Origin: Thalassospira profundimaris WP0211 | GTDB lineage: Bacteria; Pseudomonadota; Alphaproteobacteria; Rhodospirillales; Thalassospiraceae | DNA length: 64,000 bases | Direction of reading: 5' to 3' | Assembly (NCBI RefSeq): GCF_000300275.1 | Contig: NZ_AMRN01000002.1 | Span: 186,001 to 250,000 of the forward strand | Shown here: positions 50,149 through 58,574 of the stretch, one piece after another | How positions within the stretch are numbered: position 1 is the stretch's first letter | How the letters are laid out: every line of letters begins with the position of its first letter | Notes under the pieces: model-generated | What the model saw: only the letters and a program-made list of their open reading frames with translations | Databases searched by the model: none | Told to the model about the DNA's origin: nothing | Program-made: the position numbers and the translations under genes

Positions 50149-50575
50149 TGGGATCGTCCAGCAGGGTCGGCTTGGGATGCGCGCGTTTGACGGCGAGCCA
50201 GCGGCCGATGACCTCGTTCATCTCGGCGGGCAAGGTCGTGCCGTTCATGCGCAGATGATTGAAGGCCTTGAGGATGGCGTCCAACTGCTCGCCGGTCGGC
50301 AGCGCCCGTTGGTATTCCGACGCCCGCTCCTCGCGCACGCGTTGGACCGGCACCGACTGGTCCAGGATGTGCTGGATTTCCGCTTCGCCATGATGCTGAA
50401 GGTCGATGCCTTCGGCTTGCTCTCCATAATCTCAAACCTCAAAGATCAGGGACGTGACATGGGCGTAGTGACGCCCATCGACTTCACAAAGCCACTCGAA
50501 TTCGCCGTCGATCCACTCCCCCGGTGGGAGAAAGTGCCAACCGTCCGGGCTTTCCACATAGCTGATAAAAGGCAT
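50141..50575 (-). CDS. Phage protein split by an in-frame TGA (47 codons plus extension)
   Basis: The first part, started at 50575 (overlapping the previous stop as TGATG), reads MPFISYVESPDGWHFLPPGE through HVTSLIFEV and meets TGA at 50432-50434. The same frame continues without another stop to 50141. The continuation is protein-like: DYGEQAEGIDLQHHGEAEIQ, then HILDQSVPVQRVREERASEY, and KRAHPKPTLLDDPNA. It has no usable start codon until a GTG at 50353. A single 144-codon gene with either a nonsense change (TGG to TGA would be one base) or programmed stop-codon readthrough explains this best. The family was not recognised. Confidence 0.6.
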
Positions 50576-52134
50576 CAGTGAATCTCCACCCGTTCCACGA
50601 AGGTCGGATAGCTGTTGGTCGCCTCCGTCCCCAGCTTGTTGCTGCTGTTGCGCCCGGCCGCCCACAGTTCTCCATTGTTCAGGAGCACGAACGCCCCCCA
50701 TTCGGAGGTGTAGGCATGGGACACCACGTCCACCACCTTCCGACGGAGGGGATCGTCCGCATATTTTGGCCAGGGGCGGTACCAGCACACGGGTTTCTGC
50801 CAGTTGCTGCCACCGCTGTTCCCGAAGAAGTACCCAGCGTAATGGCCGCAGGTATATACCTCGCCATCCGTGCCCAGCATGATGGTGGTGTGCCGTTGGG
50901 TGGCCCCGTCGTAGGCGCCGCCCGTGGAGACCTTCTTCAACTGCACGCCCGAGGGAAGATTGATCTTGCCCATATACGCGTTGGACGTGGATCCGACACC
51001 CAATTGGCCATTGCCGTTGTATCCGCAGGCATAGCAGGCCCCGTCATCCGCGTTGAAATACGCCTGGGCGTATTCACCCGCGATCCACATGTCGGTGAAC
51101 CCGCCGACGCCGGTGGGAAAGGCCAGTTGATTGAAGCCGCTCCAGTTGGAAGCGGAGGCGTTCAACTGATACTGCCCCCCGTACCCGGTCCCGAAGACAC
51201 GGCCATCCTTCAGCAGAACATAAGTGCTGGCCCCACGGCTCGACCCGCCGAGTTGGACCTTCTTGATGGGGGAGTCGGCTGGAAGGCCAACGCAAGGCTT
51301 CAGGCGGTACTGGTTCCCGGTGGTCCCATCGCCCAGCTTGCCCCAGTTGTTCTGCCCGCAAGACCACAGCGTGCCGTCCGCGCGAAGGACAAAGACGGCT
51401 TGATAGTTGCCGTGCCCCGCGAAGATGCCGATGGCGTCGTCAACGGGCGAGCCCGTGTTGTCATGCAGTTGGACGGGCGTGTAGCAATTCGAGGTGTTGT
51501 TCTGCCCCAACTGGCCGTAGCCGTTATAGCCCCAGCCCCAAACCGTGCCGTCCTTGCACCGGACGTATAGGGTGTGCCCGGAGTTCGGATACCCCTTGGT
51601 GAGGTCGATTTCCACGACCTCGCGCCCCTTGATGCCGGATCGTGGACCAACATTGGTCCCTGTTATGCCTTGGGCATATCCATTTCCGGACGCATGACCT
51701 CGTCCCTGCTGTCCGTGGCCATTGTAACCCCAGACCGCCACGTCACCTTGGTCCGTCAGAACCATCGTGCAGTCATAGGCAGCGCGGATCGCCACGGGAT
51801 CGCCGATCACCCCCCAGGTGGCGTTCTGATCGTGGCGCAGCAAGGCGACCTTTTTCGTGTCATGGACGCTGAAGCCAGTGTTTCCCTGCGCCAAGGTGTA
51901 GTTGTTGTGCGCGCCCGACATATGCAGCAGGCCATCCTTGGTGAGGAAGCAGTTGTGGTAATAGGTGATGTCGGAATTGGACCCGATGGTCTCCTGCCCG
52001 CCCGACAGGGTGGAATTCTGGAGCGTGACAACGAAATGCTGGTCAGGCTTCCCGTTGTTGAGCCCGACGGCAGCCCCCTGACCGCCCCGCCGTTCCACGC
52101 GCGGCAGGTCGGCGGTGATGGTGGAATTGCTCAT
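50575..52134 (-). CDS. RCC1-repeat beta-propeller phage tail protein
   Basis: 519 residues. After about 60 N-terminal residues there are eight RCC1-like units, each with a hydrophobic strand, a D/N-G turn and an aromatic-G-x-N-x-x-G-Q-L-G pattern. Examples are KDGTVWGWGYNGYGQLGQ, ADGTLWSCGQNNWGKLGD, DDGACYACGYNGNGQLGV and NNGELWAAGRNSSNKLGT. This predicts a seven-bladed propeller. It lies among tail genes on the same strand, so it is probably a virion adhesin or fibre tip. RCC1 propellers are better known from eukaryotes and secreted bacterial proteins. The start overlaps the preceding stop by 1 bp. Confidence 0.83.
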   Translation of the reverse strand: MSNSTITADLPRVERRGGQGAAVGLNNGKPDQHFVVTLQNSTLSGGQETIGSNSDITYYHNCFLTKDGLLHMSGAHNNYTLAQGNTGFSVHDTKKVALLRHDQNATWGVIGDPVAIRAAYDCTMVLTDQGDVAVWGYNGHGQQGRGHASGNGYAQGITGTNVGPRSGIKGREVVEIDLTKGYPNSGHTLYVRCKDGTVWGWGYNGYGQLGQNNTSNCYTPVQLHDNTGSPVDDAIGIFAGHGNYQAVFVLRADGTLWSCGQNNWGKLGDGTTGNQYRLKPCVGLPADSPIKKVQLGGSSRGASTYVLLKDGRVFGTGYGGQYQLNASASNWSGFNQLAFPTGVGGFTDMWIAGEYAQAYFNADDGACYACGYNGNGQLGVGSTSNAYMGKINLPSGVQLKKVSTGGAYDGATQRHTTIMLGTDGEVYTCGHYAGYFFGNSGGSNWQKPVCWYRPWPKYADDPLRRKVVDVVSHAYTSEWGAFVLLNNGELWAAGRNSSNKLGTEATNSYPTFVERVEIH

Positions 52135-52808
52135 CAGTAGTCACCGCCGAAGAAGGTGATGTGGACGTTGCCGGTCGCGACCGCGTTGGCATTGGCCGGA
52201 ATGCGGGCCGCCAGCGGGGCGGTCAGCAACAGCCAGCGATCGCCCGTGAGATCGAGCCAGGGCAGCGTCTCGAGATCGAGACCGGCTGCGGACGGGTTGC
52301 CGTCGAACCCGGCGCGCGCGGGCACGGTCACGGCCCACAGGGGCCGCCACCGATAGGCGTCGATGAATACGCCCAGTTCCTGCGCGATGGCGTTGCCGGG
52401 GGTGTTCTGGACGTTGAGGACGTCGAAGATCCCGGAGCCCGGAGTCTGCTCGGCCGTTCCAGAAAGACGATAGTCGCCCCGATTGACGGTCGCCGCGTTC
52501 CACAGTGTCAGGACCTGGAGGTTTTCCGTGATAGGCCAGGACTGGTCGTCGACGCGGGTAACGGTGAAGGGATCCGTGGCCGGCGTGGCGCCGGGGACGA
52601 TGTTCACCTCGATCCCGGAGAACACCACGTCATAGGTACCGAACTCCACCGTCACTTCCGTCTCACCGTCATTGCCGAGCGCCAAGGCATGGAGACGGGT
52701 GCCAGCGGCGCCTGGCGTGAAAATATCCTGCGCCGCGTTGCCGAGATCGGCGCGCAGAACGGTCGTGTCCTGGCGATAGCCGGACACGAAGATCGGTTGA
52801 TTGGCCAT
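52134..52808 (-). CDS. Phage tail-associated protein, unrecognised
   Basis: 224 residues, beta-strand rich and without obvious repeats (FVSGYRQDTTVLRADLGNAA; LTLWNAATVNRGDYRLSGTA). No family was recognised. Its overlap with the RCC1 gene and its place after the tape measure suggest a fibre or fibre-connector subunit. Confidence 0.7.
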   Translation of the reverse strand: MANQPIFVSGYRQDTTVLRADLGNAAQDIFTPGAAGTRLHALALGNDGETEVTVEFGTYDVVFSGIEVNIVPGATPATDPFTVTRVDDQSWPITENLQVLTLWNAATVNRGDYRLSGTAEQTPGSGIFDVLNVQNTPGNAIAQELGVFIDAYRWRPLWAVTVPARAGFDGNPSAAGLDLETLPWLDLTGDRWLLLTAPLAARIPANANAVATGNVHITFFGGDY

Positions 52809-52824
52809 GGGGTCCTCGTTCAGT

Positions 52825-53283
52825 TCAGATGAAGCCGCGGGCCAACGCCACCAGGGCGCCGGCGTGAACCTGCGGGGTCACGGAGATGGCGAGCCGCTCG
52901 TCGCCACCGGAATTGGCGATCGTGGCCTCCAGCCCCACCCCGGCCTCGATCTTCGAGGCCAAGCTGGCGGGAGCCGCATCTGTTTCCGAAACGGCCACGG
53001 TGCCGACGGCACCGAGTGCCGCATCCCGTGCATCGACGGCTTGATCGCGGGCCAGTTCGGCAGCGGCGCGGGACGCATCCGCGTCATCGACGGCCTGAGT
53101 GATCGTCGCCGTACTCGCCGCGACACTGGCCTCCACGTCGTCGATCGCCTTGGCGACAGACTTCACCGGGCCGCCTTCGGTCGAGACGGTGGTCTCGGCA
53201 TCGCCGTGGACGATCTGATGCAGCAACAGGCTGTCGGCCGTCGCCTTGTCGGCGGCGGCCCGCAGGTCGGTCTCGATGGTCAT
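52825..53283 (-). CDS. Phage fibre-like protein with helical stalk, unrecognised
   Basis: 152 residues from the ATG at 53283 (TTGGAG upstream; an in-frame TTG at 53295 is not used). The middle (about 55-105) is Ala/Asp-rich heptad-like helix (AAELARDQAVDARDAALGAV) typical of trimeric fibre stalks. The C-terminal end is short and hydrophobic. The family is not recognised. Confidence 0.68.
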   Translation of the reverse strand: MTIETDLRAAADKATADSLLLHQIVHGDAETTVSTEGGPVKSVAKAIDDVEASVAASTATITQAVDDADASRAAAELARDQAVDARDAALGAVGTVAVSETDAAPASLASKIEAGVGLEATIANSGGDERLAISVTPQVHAGALVALARGFI

Positions 53284-53337
53284 GGGATACTCCAAGAGGC
53301 GAGGAGCACCGGAGGTGCGACAGGGACAAAAAAGGTG

Positions 53338-53823
53338 TTACCAGACGTGCGGTCCGGGCAGGGTCGCGTGGACCAGGGTGTGCAGCGCTTCGATGCTGAC
53401 GCCGAGTCCCGTCATCTCTTCTTCCAGCAGGAGGTTCATCGCCCCTTCGGACAGCGTCGGACGCTCACGGATTTCCAGTTCGCTGGTCACTTCCCAGAGC
53501 ACGCCACCGCGCACACGGGCCTCGAACTGGCGGGTGAACCGGGCCTCGTGGGCGACCAGCCCGAGGCCGCCCAGCAAGTCGATCTCGAACCACGCGCCGC
53601 CCTCCTTGGCGTGCCAGCGGTACCAGGCCTCGAAGAGGGCGAACTGCTGGCGGCGAAACAGCCAGCGCACCGAGATCCGGCTCGGCATGCTCGTGAACCG
53701 CCGCCGTTGCCGCGCCGGTCCTGCCTCCATCTCGGTGCGCAGGATCGCCTCGCCCGGATGGACGCCGTAGCCCTCGATGGTGGGCAGTGGTAGGGTCGTG
53801 GGCCAGGAGATGGACGTACCCAT
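53338..53823 (-). CDS. Phage tail protein, unrecognised
   Basis: 161 residues following the tape measure gene, in the position of lambda M-type distal tail proteins. Visible segments: PTTLPLPTIEGYGVHPGEAI, RRQQFALFEAWYRWHAKEGG, WFEIDLLGG and FEARVRGGVLWEVTSELEIR. The pattern resembles conserved hypothetical tail proteins of alphaproteobacterial prophages. No function is assigned. Confidence 0.72.
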   Translation of the reverse strand: MGTSISWPTTLPLPTIEGYGVHPGEAILRTEMEAGPARQRRRFTSMPSRISVRWLFRRQQFALFEAWYRWHAKEGGAWFEIDLLGGLGLVAHEARFTRQFEARVRGGVLWEVTSELEIRERPTLSEGAMNLLLEEEMTGLGVSIEALHTLVHATLPGPHVW

Positions 53824-53923
53824 GCGCTAGCGTTCCCAAGTACAATAATTATGGGTGGCAACTATGATTGGTTTTACCTAAACAGGTTTATGTGGACATT
53901 TCTTAAGGTAAGGAGGTTTGGTC

Positions 53924-54289
53924 GTGCACCCCCTGTTTGATAAGGATTGCGACCTTGTCGCTTGGATTGATCCTGGACATCATATTTTCAGTGTAGACAT
54001 GGATTGGCTGGCATACATCTCGAACGGACATGCTTGGTCGGCCTCCACAGGCGATTGGTTAGGACCGGTGAAGGGACTGCTCTGCTTAGATCAATCGGGA
54101 CATCCTGTGGCATGGAACCCGAAAGAGGGGGTTTCGGGCACGGCGAGACCTGCAAGACCCGCACGAGCCGCTAGGGCTGCCAAACCAGCGCGACCCGCCC
54201 GCCCGGCACGACCTGCAAGACCCGCTCGACCAGCGAGGCCTGCTGGAGGCTGGTCATCTTTGTCTTTCTTCGCATGGGTGGCGCAGTAG
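53924..54289 (+). CDS. 4-fold beta flower protein with ARP-repeat linker
   Basis: 121 residues from a GTG at 53924 with AGGAGG seven bases upstream. The N-terminal 65 residues show repeated strand-turn units (PLFDKDCDLVAWIDPGHHIF, DWLAYISNG, GDWLGPVKGLLCLDQSGHPV) typical of the 4-fold beta flower fold. An Ala-Arg-Pro repeat tract of about 35 residues follows (PARPARPARP), then GWSSLSFFAWVAQ, the usual family ending. It stands on the plus strand between minus-strand tail genes in an AT-richer pocket with its own upstream space, so it is an independently expressed cargo gene. A weak hairpin (AGCCA/TGGCT, 54305-54325) follows it. The biological role of the family is unknown. Confidence 0.8.
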   Translation: MHPLFDKDCDLVAWIDPGHHIFSVDMDWLAYISNGHAWSASTGDWLGPVKGLLCLDQSGHPVAWNPKEGVSGTARPARPARAARAAKPARPARPARPARPARPARPAGGWSSLSFFAWVAQ

Positions 54290-54329
54290 ACTCATTTTTC
54301 TAACAGCCAAGTTTGTTTGCTGGCTTTCC

Positions 54330-56876
54330 TCACCGATAAGCTCCCGCCGCCGGATTAAGCCCGTAGCGGCGTTCCATGGTCGGAGCCAGGCCTTCGCCGC
54401 GACCGATATTGCGGGCGATCTGGCCCTCGATCTGCTCGACCACGATGTCGAGGCTCAAGCCGCCGTTGCCGTCCGAGCGCCACTGGGCGCGGGCCTCCGT
54501 GCCAGGGGCGCGATTATCGACATGGACATTCACCTGGACCTCGGGCCGTTGACCGAGTTCCGTGCCGAGCGCCCGCATCTGGCCTGGCGTGAACACGGTT
54601 TCGCCGCGCTGGGCGATGATCGGCACTTCGGCTCCGACCACGCCACCGCCGTGGAACCGGGGCGCGTTTTCAAACAGGACCGGTGAGACCGACCGGCTGG
54701 GCAAAACGTCTCCGCCGATCACGCCACCACCGTGAGCCACCTGGACCGGGCCGGGGGCCGGGAAATCGCCAATCATCTCCGAACCACCGCCGAACAGGCT
54801 GCCGGCGATAGAGCCTCCGATGGACGAGAAGATGCCCTCGAACAGCGACCTGAAGGGCTTGATCACCGCCATGCGATAGGCGGCGCGCAGAGCCTCCTCG
54901 GCGATGCTGTTGAACAGGTCGGACGCACTGACCTTGCCGGTGGTCGCCCACTGGACGAAGGCGTCTTCGCCGGCCTTGAGCGCCCGGGTGGTCGCCTGCT
55001 CGAACTGGGTCGCCGCGTCCGAGGATTCCCGCGCGTAGTCGCGAAGCGCTCGGACCACGCCCGCCGACCAGTCGTCGCTGGCGCGCAACATCCGGTCATA
55101 GGCCTGTTCCGAAGCGCGGGCGAAGGTTTCCTGGTTGATGGCGCCCGCCGCAAGGAGGGCGTTCAACTCTCGCACTTCATCGGCATAGGCCTGCTCGACC
55201 GTGCGCAATTGCTCGGTGAGGGACTTTCCCTTCTCACGCAGACGAGCGGCTTCCTCTTCCGCCTTGGTACGCGCCTCGATCGCTTGGCGTTCGTCGAACA
55301 AGGCGCCAGCCAAATCACGGACCTGCTGGCGCTGAGAGTCCGTGGCATCCGCTGACAGACGCCGCAGAGCCTGGGAGACGAAGCGTTCCTTGTCGGTCAT
55401 CGCCAGTTCGTCACGCTCTGCGCGCAGGTTTTCGATGACGCGGGTGTTGGCTGCCTGGCGGCGCCTTGCCGCTTCCTCTTCCTGGGCCGCGAGACGGGCC
55501 AGCTTGGCGTCCCGCACGGCCGCCGCCCGGGCCATGATCTCACCCACCTGATCCAGGTTGCCGCCATCGGGCTTGATGAGCGTCTGCATCTCGGCGACAA
55601 GCTGTTGGTACTCGGCGCGGATGCGGTCCGCCCCCTCGTGGGTGGCCTCGAACAATTGGCGTTGCAGATCGGTCTCGATCTGGGCGATGCGCTGGGCCCG
55701 GTCCTGGGCGGCGCGAATATCGGCCTCGATGGTATCGGGTGTCGAAGCGCCGTCCGGCGCGTCCGGGACATCGGCATTGTCGTCGCGCTGCATCCAGGCG
55801 AGCTTGGCCGCCCATTGGCGGTACTGTTCGCCCCGCTCTTGCAAGCGGCGCTCGAGCGCGACCTTGCGCCCCCAGGCGATGGGATCGTCTGCGAACCCGA
55901 TGTCTCCGATCTCTTTCAGTTCGCGGGCGATCTCCTGCAGTTCCTGGCGGCGCTCATCGACGATGCGCCGGGTGGCGCGTTCCGACAAGCCATCGAAGTT
56001 AAAATCGCCGGACAGAGCCAACTTGATCTGCTCGTAGGCGGTGGCGGCATCGGCCGCCAGATCGGCCAGGTTCGACGAGACGTCGGTGATGGCCGGGGCC
56101 AGATCCAGCATGGCGCGGGTCAGGTTGGCGGAGACCACCTTGCCCAAGGTATCCAACTGGCTGTGGGCCTCCTCGGCATTGCGGACCAGATCCTCCTCCA
56201 GCACGATGCCGAGGTCGCGGGCATGGCGACGGGTGGCTTCCAGCGCGTCCGCGCCGCCGACCAGCATGTTGACCATGGCCACGCCTTCGCTGTCGAACAG
56301 CTTGAAGGCGAGCCGCAGCCGTTCCGCCGGATCCTCGGTACGCTTGAAGGCCTCCGCCACGTCGTTCAGCAGATCCTCGGAACGGCGAATGTTGCCATGT
56401 TGATCGCGAAGCGCGATACCCATGTCGGTCAGCGCCTGTTTGGCCTCGCCGGTGCCCTTGGCCGCTTCCGCGACGCGCCGGGTGAAGCGCTGCAGGCCCA
56501 TGTCCAGGGTCTGTTGTTGAACCCCCGCCAGTTGGGCGGCAAAGCGCAGTTCCTGAAGCGCCTCGACGCCCACACCCAGCTTGTCGGCGGTCTTGGCGAT
56601 GGCATCGGCGGCCGAGATGGACCGGTCGATCAGGGTCGCCAAACCACCGACGGCGGCAGCCCCCGCCATCGCCCCGACCAGACTGCGCATGCCCAGGGTC
56701 AACTTGCGGGCACGGTCGGCCAGGCCGGTCAGCCCACGCGAGGCCTTACCGCCGGCACGGTCGATCTTCTTCAGCGACCGCTCGCCGCTGTCACCGACCG
56801 AGACCAGCTCGGCCTTGACCTTTCTACCGCCCTCGACGGCAAGACGGACAGCGTAGGTGTGCTTGGCTTTGGCCAT
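54330..56876 (-). CDS. Phage tail tape measure protein
   Basis: 848 residues from the ATG at 56876, coupled to the preceding stop (TGATG). It is helix-rich, with MVRLAVEGGRKVKAELVSVG-like opening strands, a hydrophobic helix pair (LVGAMAGAAAVGGLATLI), and long coiled-coil regions from about 350 to 640. The Gly-rich C-terminal part contains a hydrophobic IAGSLFGGG stretch. This is the lambda H-type architecture. It sets tail length and passes into the host at DNA injection. The gene is the largest of the tail module. Confidence 0.9.
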   Translation of the reverse strand: MAKAKHTYAVRLAVEGGRKVKAELVSVGDSGERSLKKIDRAGGKASRGLTGLADRARKLTLGMRSLVGAMAGAAAVGGLATLIDRSISAADAIAKTADKLGVGVEALQELRFAAQLAGVQQQTLDMGLQRFTRRVAEAAKGTGEAKQALTDMGIALRDQHGNIRRSEDLLNDVAEAFKRTEDPAERLRLAFKLFDSEGVAMVNMLVGGADALEATRRHARDLGIVLEEDLVRNAEEAHSQLDTLGKVVSANLTRAMLDLAPAITDVSSNLADLAADAATAYEQIKLALSGDFNFDGLSERATRRIVDERRQELQEIARELKEIGDIGFADDPIAWGRKVALERRLQERGEQYRQWAAKLAWMQRDDNADVPDAPDGASTPDTIEADIRAAQDRAQRIAQIETDLQRQLFEATHEGADRIRAEYQQLVAEMQTLIKPDGGNLDQVGEIMARAAAVRDAKLARLAAQEEEAARRRQAANTRVIENLRAERDELAMTDKERFVSQALRRLSADATDSQRQQVRDLAGALFDERQAIEARTKAEEEAARLREKGKSLTEQLRTVEQAYADEVRELNALLAAGAINQETFARASEQAYDRMLRASDDWSAGVVRALRDYARESSDAATQFEQATTRALKAGEDAFVQWATTGKVSASDLFNSIAEEALRAAYRMAVIKPFRSLFEGIFSSIGGSIAGSLFGGGSEMIGDFPAPGPVQVAHGGGVIGGDVLPSRSVSPVLFENAPRFHGGGVVGAEVPIIAQRGETVFTPGQMRALGTELGQRPEVQVNVHVDNRAPGTEARAQWRSDGNGGLSLDIVVEQIEGQIARNIGRGEGLAPTMERRYGLNPAAGAYR

Positions 56877-57600
56877 CAATCGGCATCCTTGGAGTTCATC
56901 GCATCGACCAAGCCCGCCCCCGCCTCCTGGAGCAGTTCGGAGACAATGGCGAGGTCATGGCCTCGGGCTTCGGCGATGTTGAGGGCCACGCCCAGGTCAA
57001 TGCCGAGCACATGGCCGGATGCAGCCAACCGCAGCTGCCCGAGGCATGCTTGCAGCACATCCCATGCCTGGTGCTCTTCGTCCGTGATCAGGGCGTACTT
57101 GCGTCGGGGGCACTGTTGGCCGCAGTCCGTTTCGCAGGCTTCGCAGTATCCCGGCCCTCCGCCCGGCTGGAAGTGCCAGCGGCAGAGAGCCCTGATCCGT
57201 TTTTTGCGGCGGTGAGCAGCACCTGTTTGAGCGTGAACTCATGAAAGAACCGCTCGCCGACGGGATAGAGAGCCATGACGGCGGCCACGTTCTCCGGCGT
57301 CACCGGCGGGTCGTCTTCGATGCCCGTCCAGGCGCTCACATGGCGGATCGCCAGTTCCTTGATCAGCAGGTCCTGGAACAGACCATCGCGTTCGGCATCG
57401 CTCGCCAGATCGGGGAGCCCGTCGGCGGACAGCCCCGCCTCGATCCGTTCCTTGAACTGCGCTTCCAGCCCCTCGACCCGACGCCGTGCGGCCGCCTGGG
57501 CCGCCGCCATGCCGGCGGTGGTGAGCGGCTTCACGGTGACCGTGATGCCGTAGGGAAGCTCGATGTCAAAGGGCTCGCTGGTTTGCTTCAGGGAGATCAT
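56876..57600 (-). CDS. Tail assembly chaperone G-T fusion made by -1 frameshift
   Basis: The G frame (start 57600) contains the heptamer A AAA AAC at 57205-57199 (minus strand), in the correct X XXY YYZ register. A -1 slip there enters a second frame that is open from a TGA near 57240 to 56876, yet has no start codon until a late GTG at 57058, as expected for a frame reached only by frameshifting. The fusion is 241 residues: 134 from G, then RIRALCRWHFQPGGGPGYCE, CETDCGQQCPRRKYAL and a helical end reaching NSKDAD. In lambda, gpG and gpGT are tape-measure chaperones; here too the tape measure gene follows at once. A GCTGG/CCAGC hairpin about 18 nt downstream may stimulate slippage. Confidence 0.8.
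57088..57600 (-). CDS. Tail assembly chaperone, G-like (unshifted product)
   Basis: 170 residues: FDIELPYGITVTVKPLTTAG, helical middle AAARRRVEGLEAQFKERIEA, LLIKELAIRHVSAWTGIEDD and VTPENVAAVMALYPVGERFF. The C-terminal 36 residues after the slippery site are low-complexity Ser/Ala/Lys, as often in unshifted G products. It overlaps the tail tube stop by 4 bp. Role: coats the tape measure during tail assembly. Confidence 0.82.
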   Translation of the reverse strand: MISLKQTSEPFDIELPYGITVTVKPLTTAGMAAAQAAARRRVEGLEAQFKERIEAGLSADGLPDLASDAERDGLFQDLLIKELAIRHVSAWTGIEDDPPVTPENVAAVMALYPVGERFFHEFTLKQVLLTAAKNGSGLSAAGTSSRAEGRDTAKPAKRTAANSAPDASTP

Positions 57601-58547
57601 GCGTATTCCGTCCCGTCCAGATCGTTGGTGAGGGTGACGTCGAGCATCCGCCCGGCGGTCTCATTGCGCGCGCCCTGGAAGTCGAAACTGGCCTGCACCC
57701 CGCCCGGCCCCTCGACGGCCAGCTTGGGCTTGGGCAGATAGACCTCGTGGGCAGCGAACGCGACCTTGGCGGTACCGACCGTGTACCCGAAGGTCAGGTC
57801 CACCGGCGTGCCGCCCGAGGCGAGGTCGATCAGGGTGGTATCGGCGAAGCGAACGTCGATGCGTCCGGTCAAGGCCGCCACCGTGGGATCGGCCCCGTCG
57901 ATCTTGCCGTCAGAACGGATGGTCTCGATTTTCTCCAGGTTGTTGGAATAGGTGAGCGAGCCGCCGGTCAGATTGCCGATCGGATTACCGGCCCGGGTGA
58001 TCGACCCCTGGAACTGACTGATCCTGGTAAACGCCAAGCTCGTCGGTACACCTCCTTGCGTGGCCGCCTTGCGGCTCTCGCCCTGGGCGATGACGCCAAG
58101 GGTCGCGGCGGCCGCGCCGGATCGCTGGAACTCCAGCGCGATGGAACCCAACACCACGCCGGTGTGCAGGAAAAACGCGGGCACCTGGGACATGCCGACC
58201 TCGACCGTGTAGCTCGGCAGGGCATCGTTTCCGGAGACGAACAGATGATCGAATGTGCCGTCCAGATTGTCCGTGGTGACCGGATCACCGAACAGGCCGG
58301 TGAGCCAGATCCCGAGGTAACGCGGGTCCATGGGCACGACGATCTCGCCCTCGTCGTTGATGACGTCCTGCAAGGGTGCCAGCGGATCGCGGCCTTGGCC
58401 GAGGACCGGATCGTCGATCAGGCCCTGCTCGGAACCCAGGGTGCAGCGATTGAAGGGCATGCGGATGTAGTCGCCACTGGCCGCCTGCCCGTAGGCGGTT
58501 TCCCGCTTGAGCAGCAGCGTGGCGCTCGAACCATAGGCTCGGGCCAT
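57597..58547 (-). CDS. Phage tail tube (major tail) protein
   Basis: 316 residues beginning MARAYGSSATLLLKRETAYG. Beta-rich with RMPFNRCTLGSEQGLIDDPV, MDPRYLGIWLTGLFGDPV, TVEVGMSQVPAFFLHTGVVL and SLTYSNNLEKIETIRSDGKI. This matches the tail tube proteins of lambda-like alphaproteobacterial prophages. It polymerises into the tube around the tape measure protein and lies directly before the G/T chaperone gene, as expected. Confidence 0.86.
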   Translation of the reverse strand: MARAYGSSATLLLKRETAYGQAASGDYIRMPFNRCTLGSEQGLIDDPVLGQGRDPLAPLQDVINDEGEIVVPMDPRYLGIWLTGLFGDPVTTDNLDGTFDHLFVSGNDALPSYTVEVGMSQVPAFFLHTGVVLGSIALEFQRSGAAAATLGVIAQGESRKAATQGGVPTSLAFTRISQFQGSITRAGNPIGNLTGGSLTYSNNLEKIETIRSDGKIDGADPTVAALTGRIDVRFADTTLIDLASGGTPVDLTFGYTVGTAKVAFAAHEVYLPKPKLAVEGPGGVQASFDFQGARNETAGRMLDVTLTNDLDGTEYA

Positions 58548-58574
58548 GATGGGTTCTCCTGGTTTTCTGTAGAT

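Noticed and set aside
53306..53318. Small hairpin GCACC-gga-GGTGC between two tail genes
   Set aside because: The T-run lies on the wrong side for the minus strand, so it is not an intrinsic terminator.
55605..57215. A 536-codon plus-strand open frame
   Set aside because: Antisense to the tape measure and chaperone genes, without motifs or a ribosome site.
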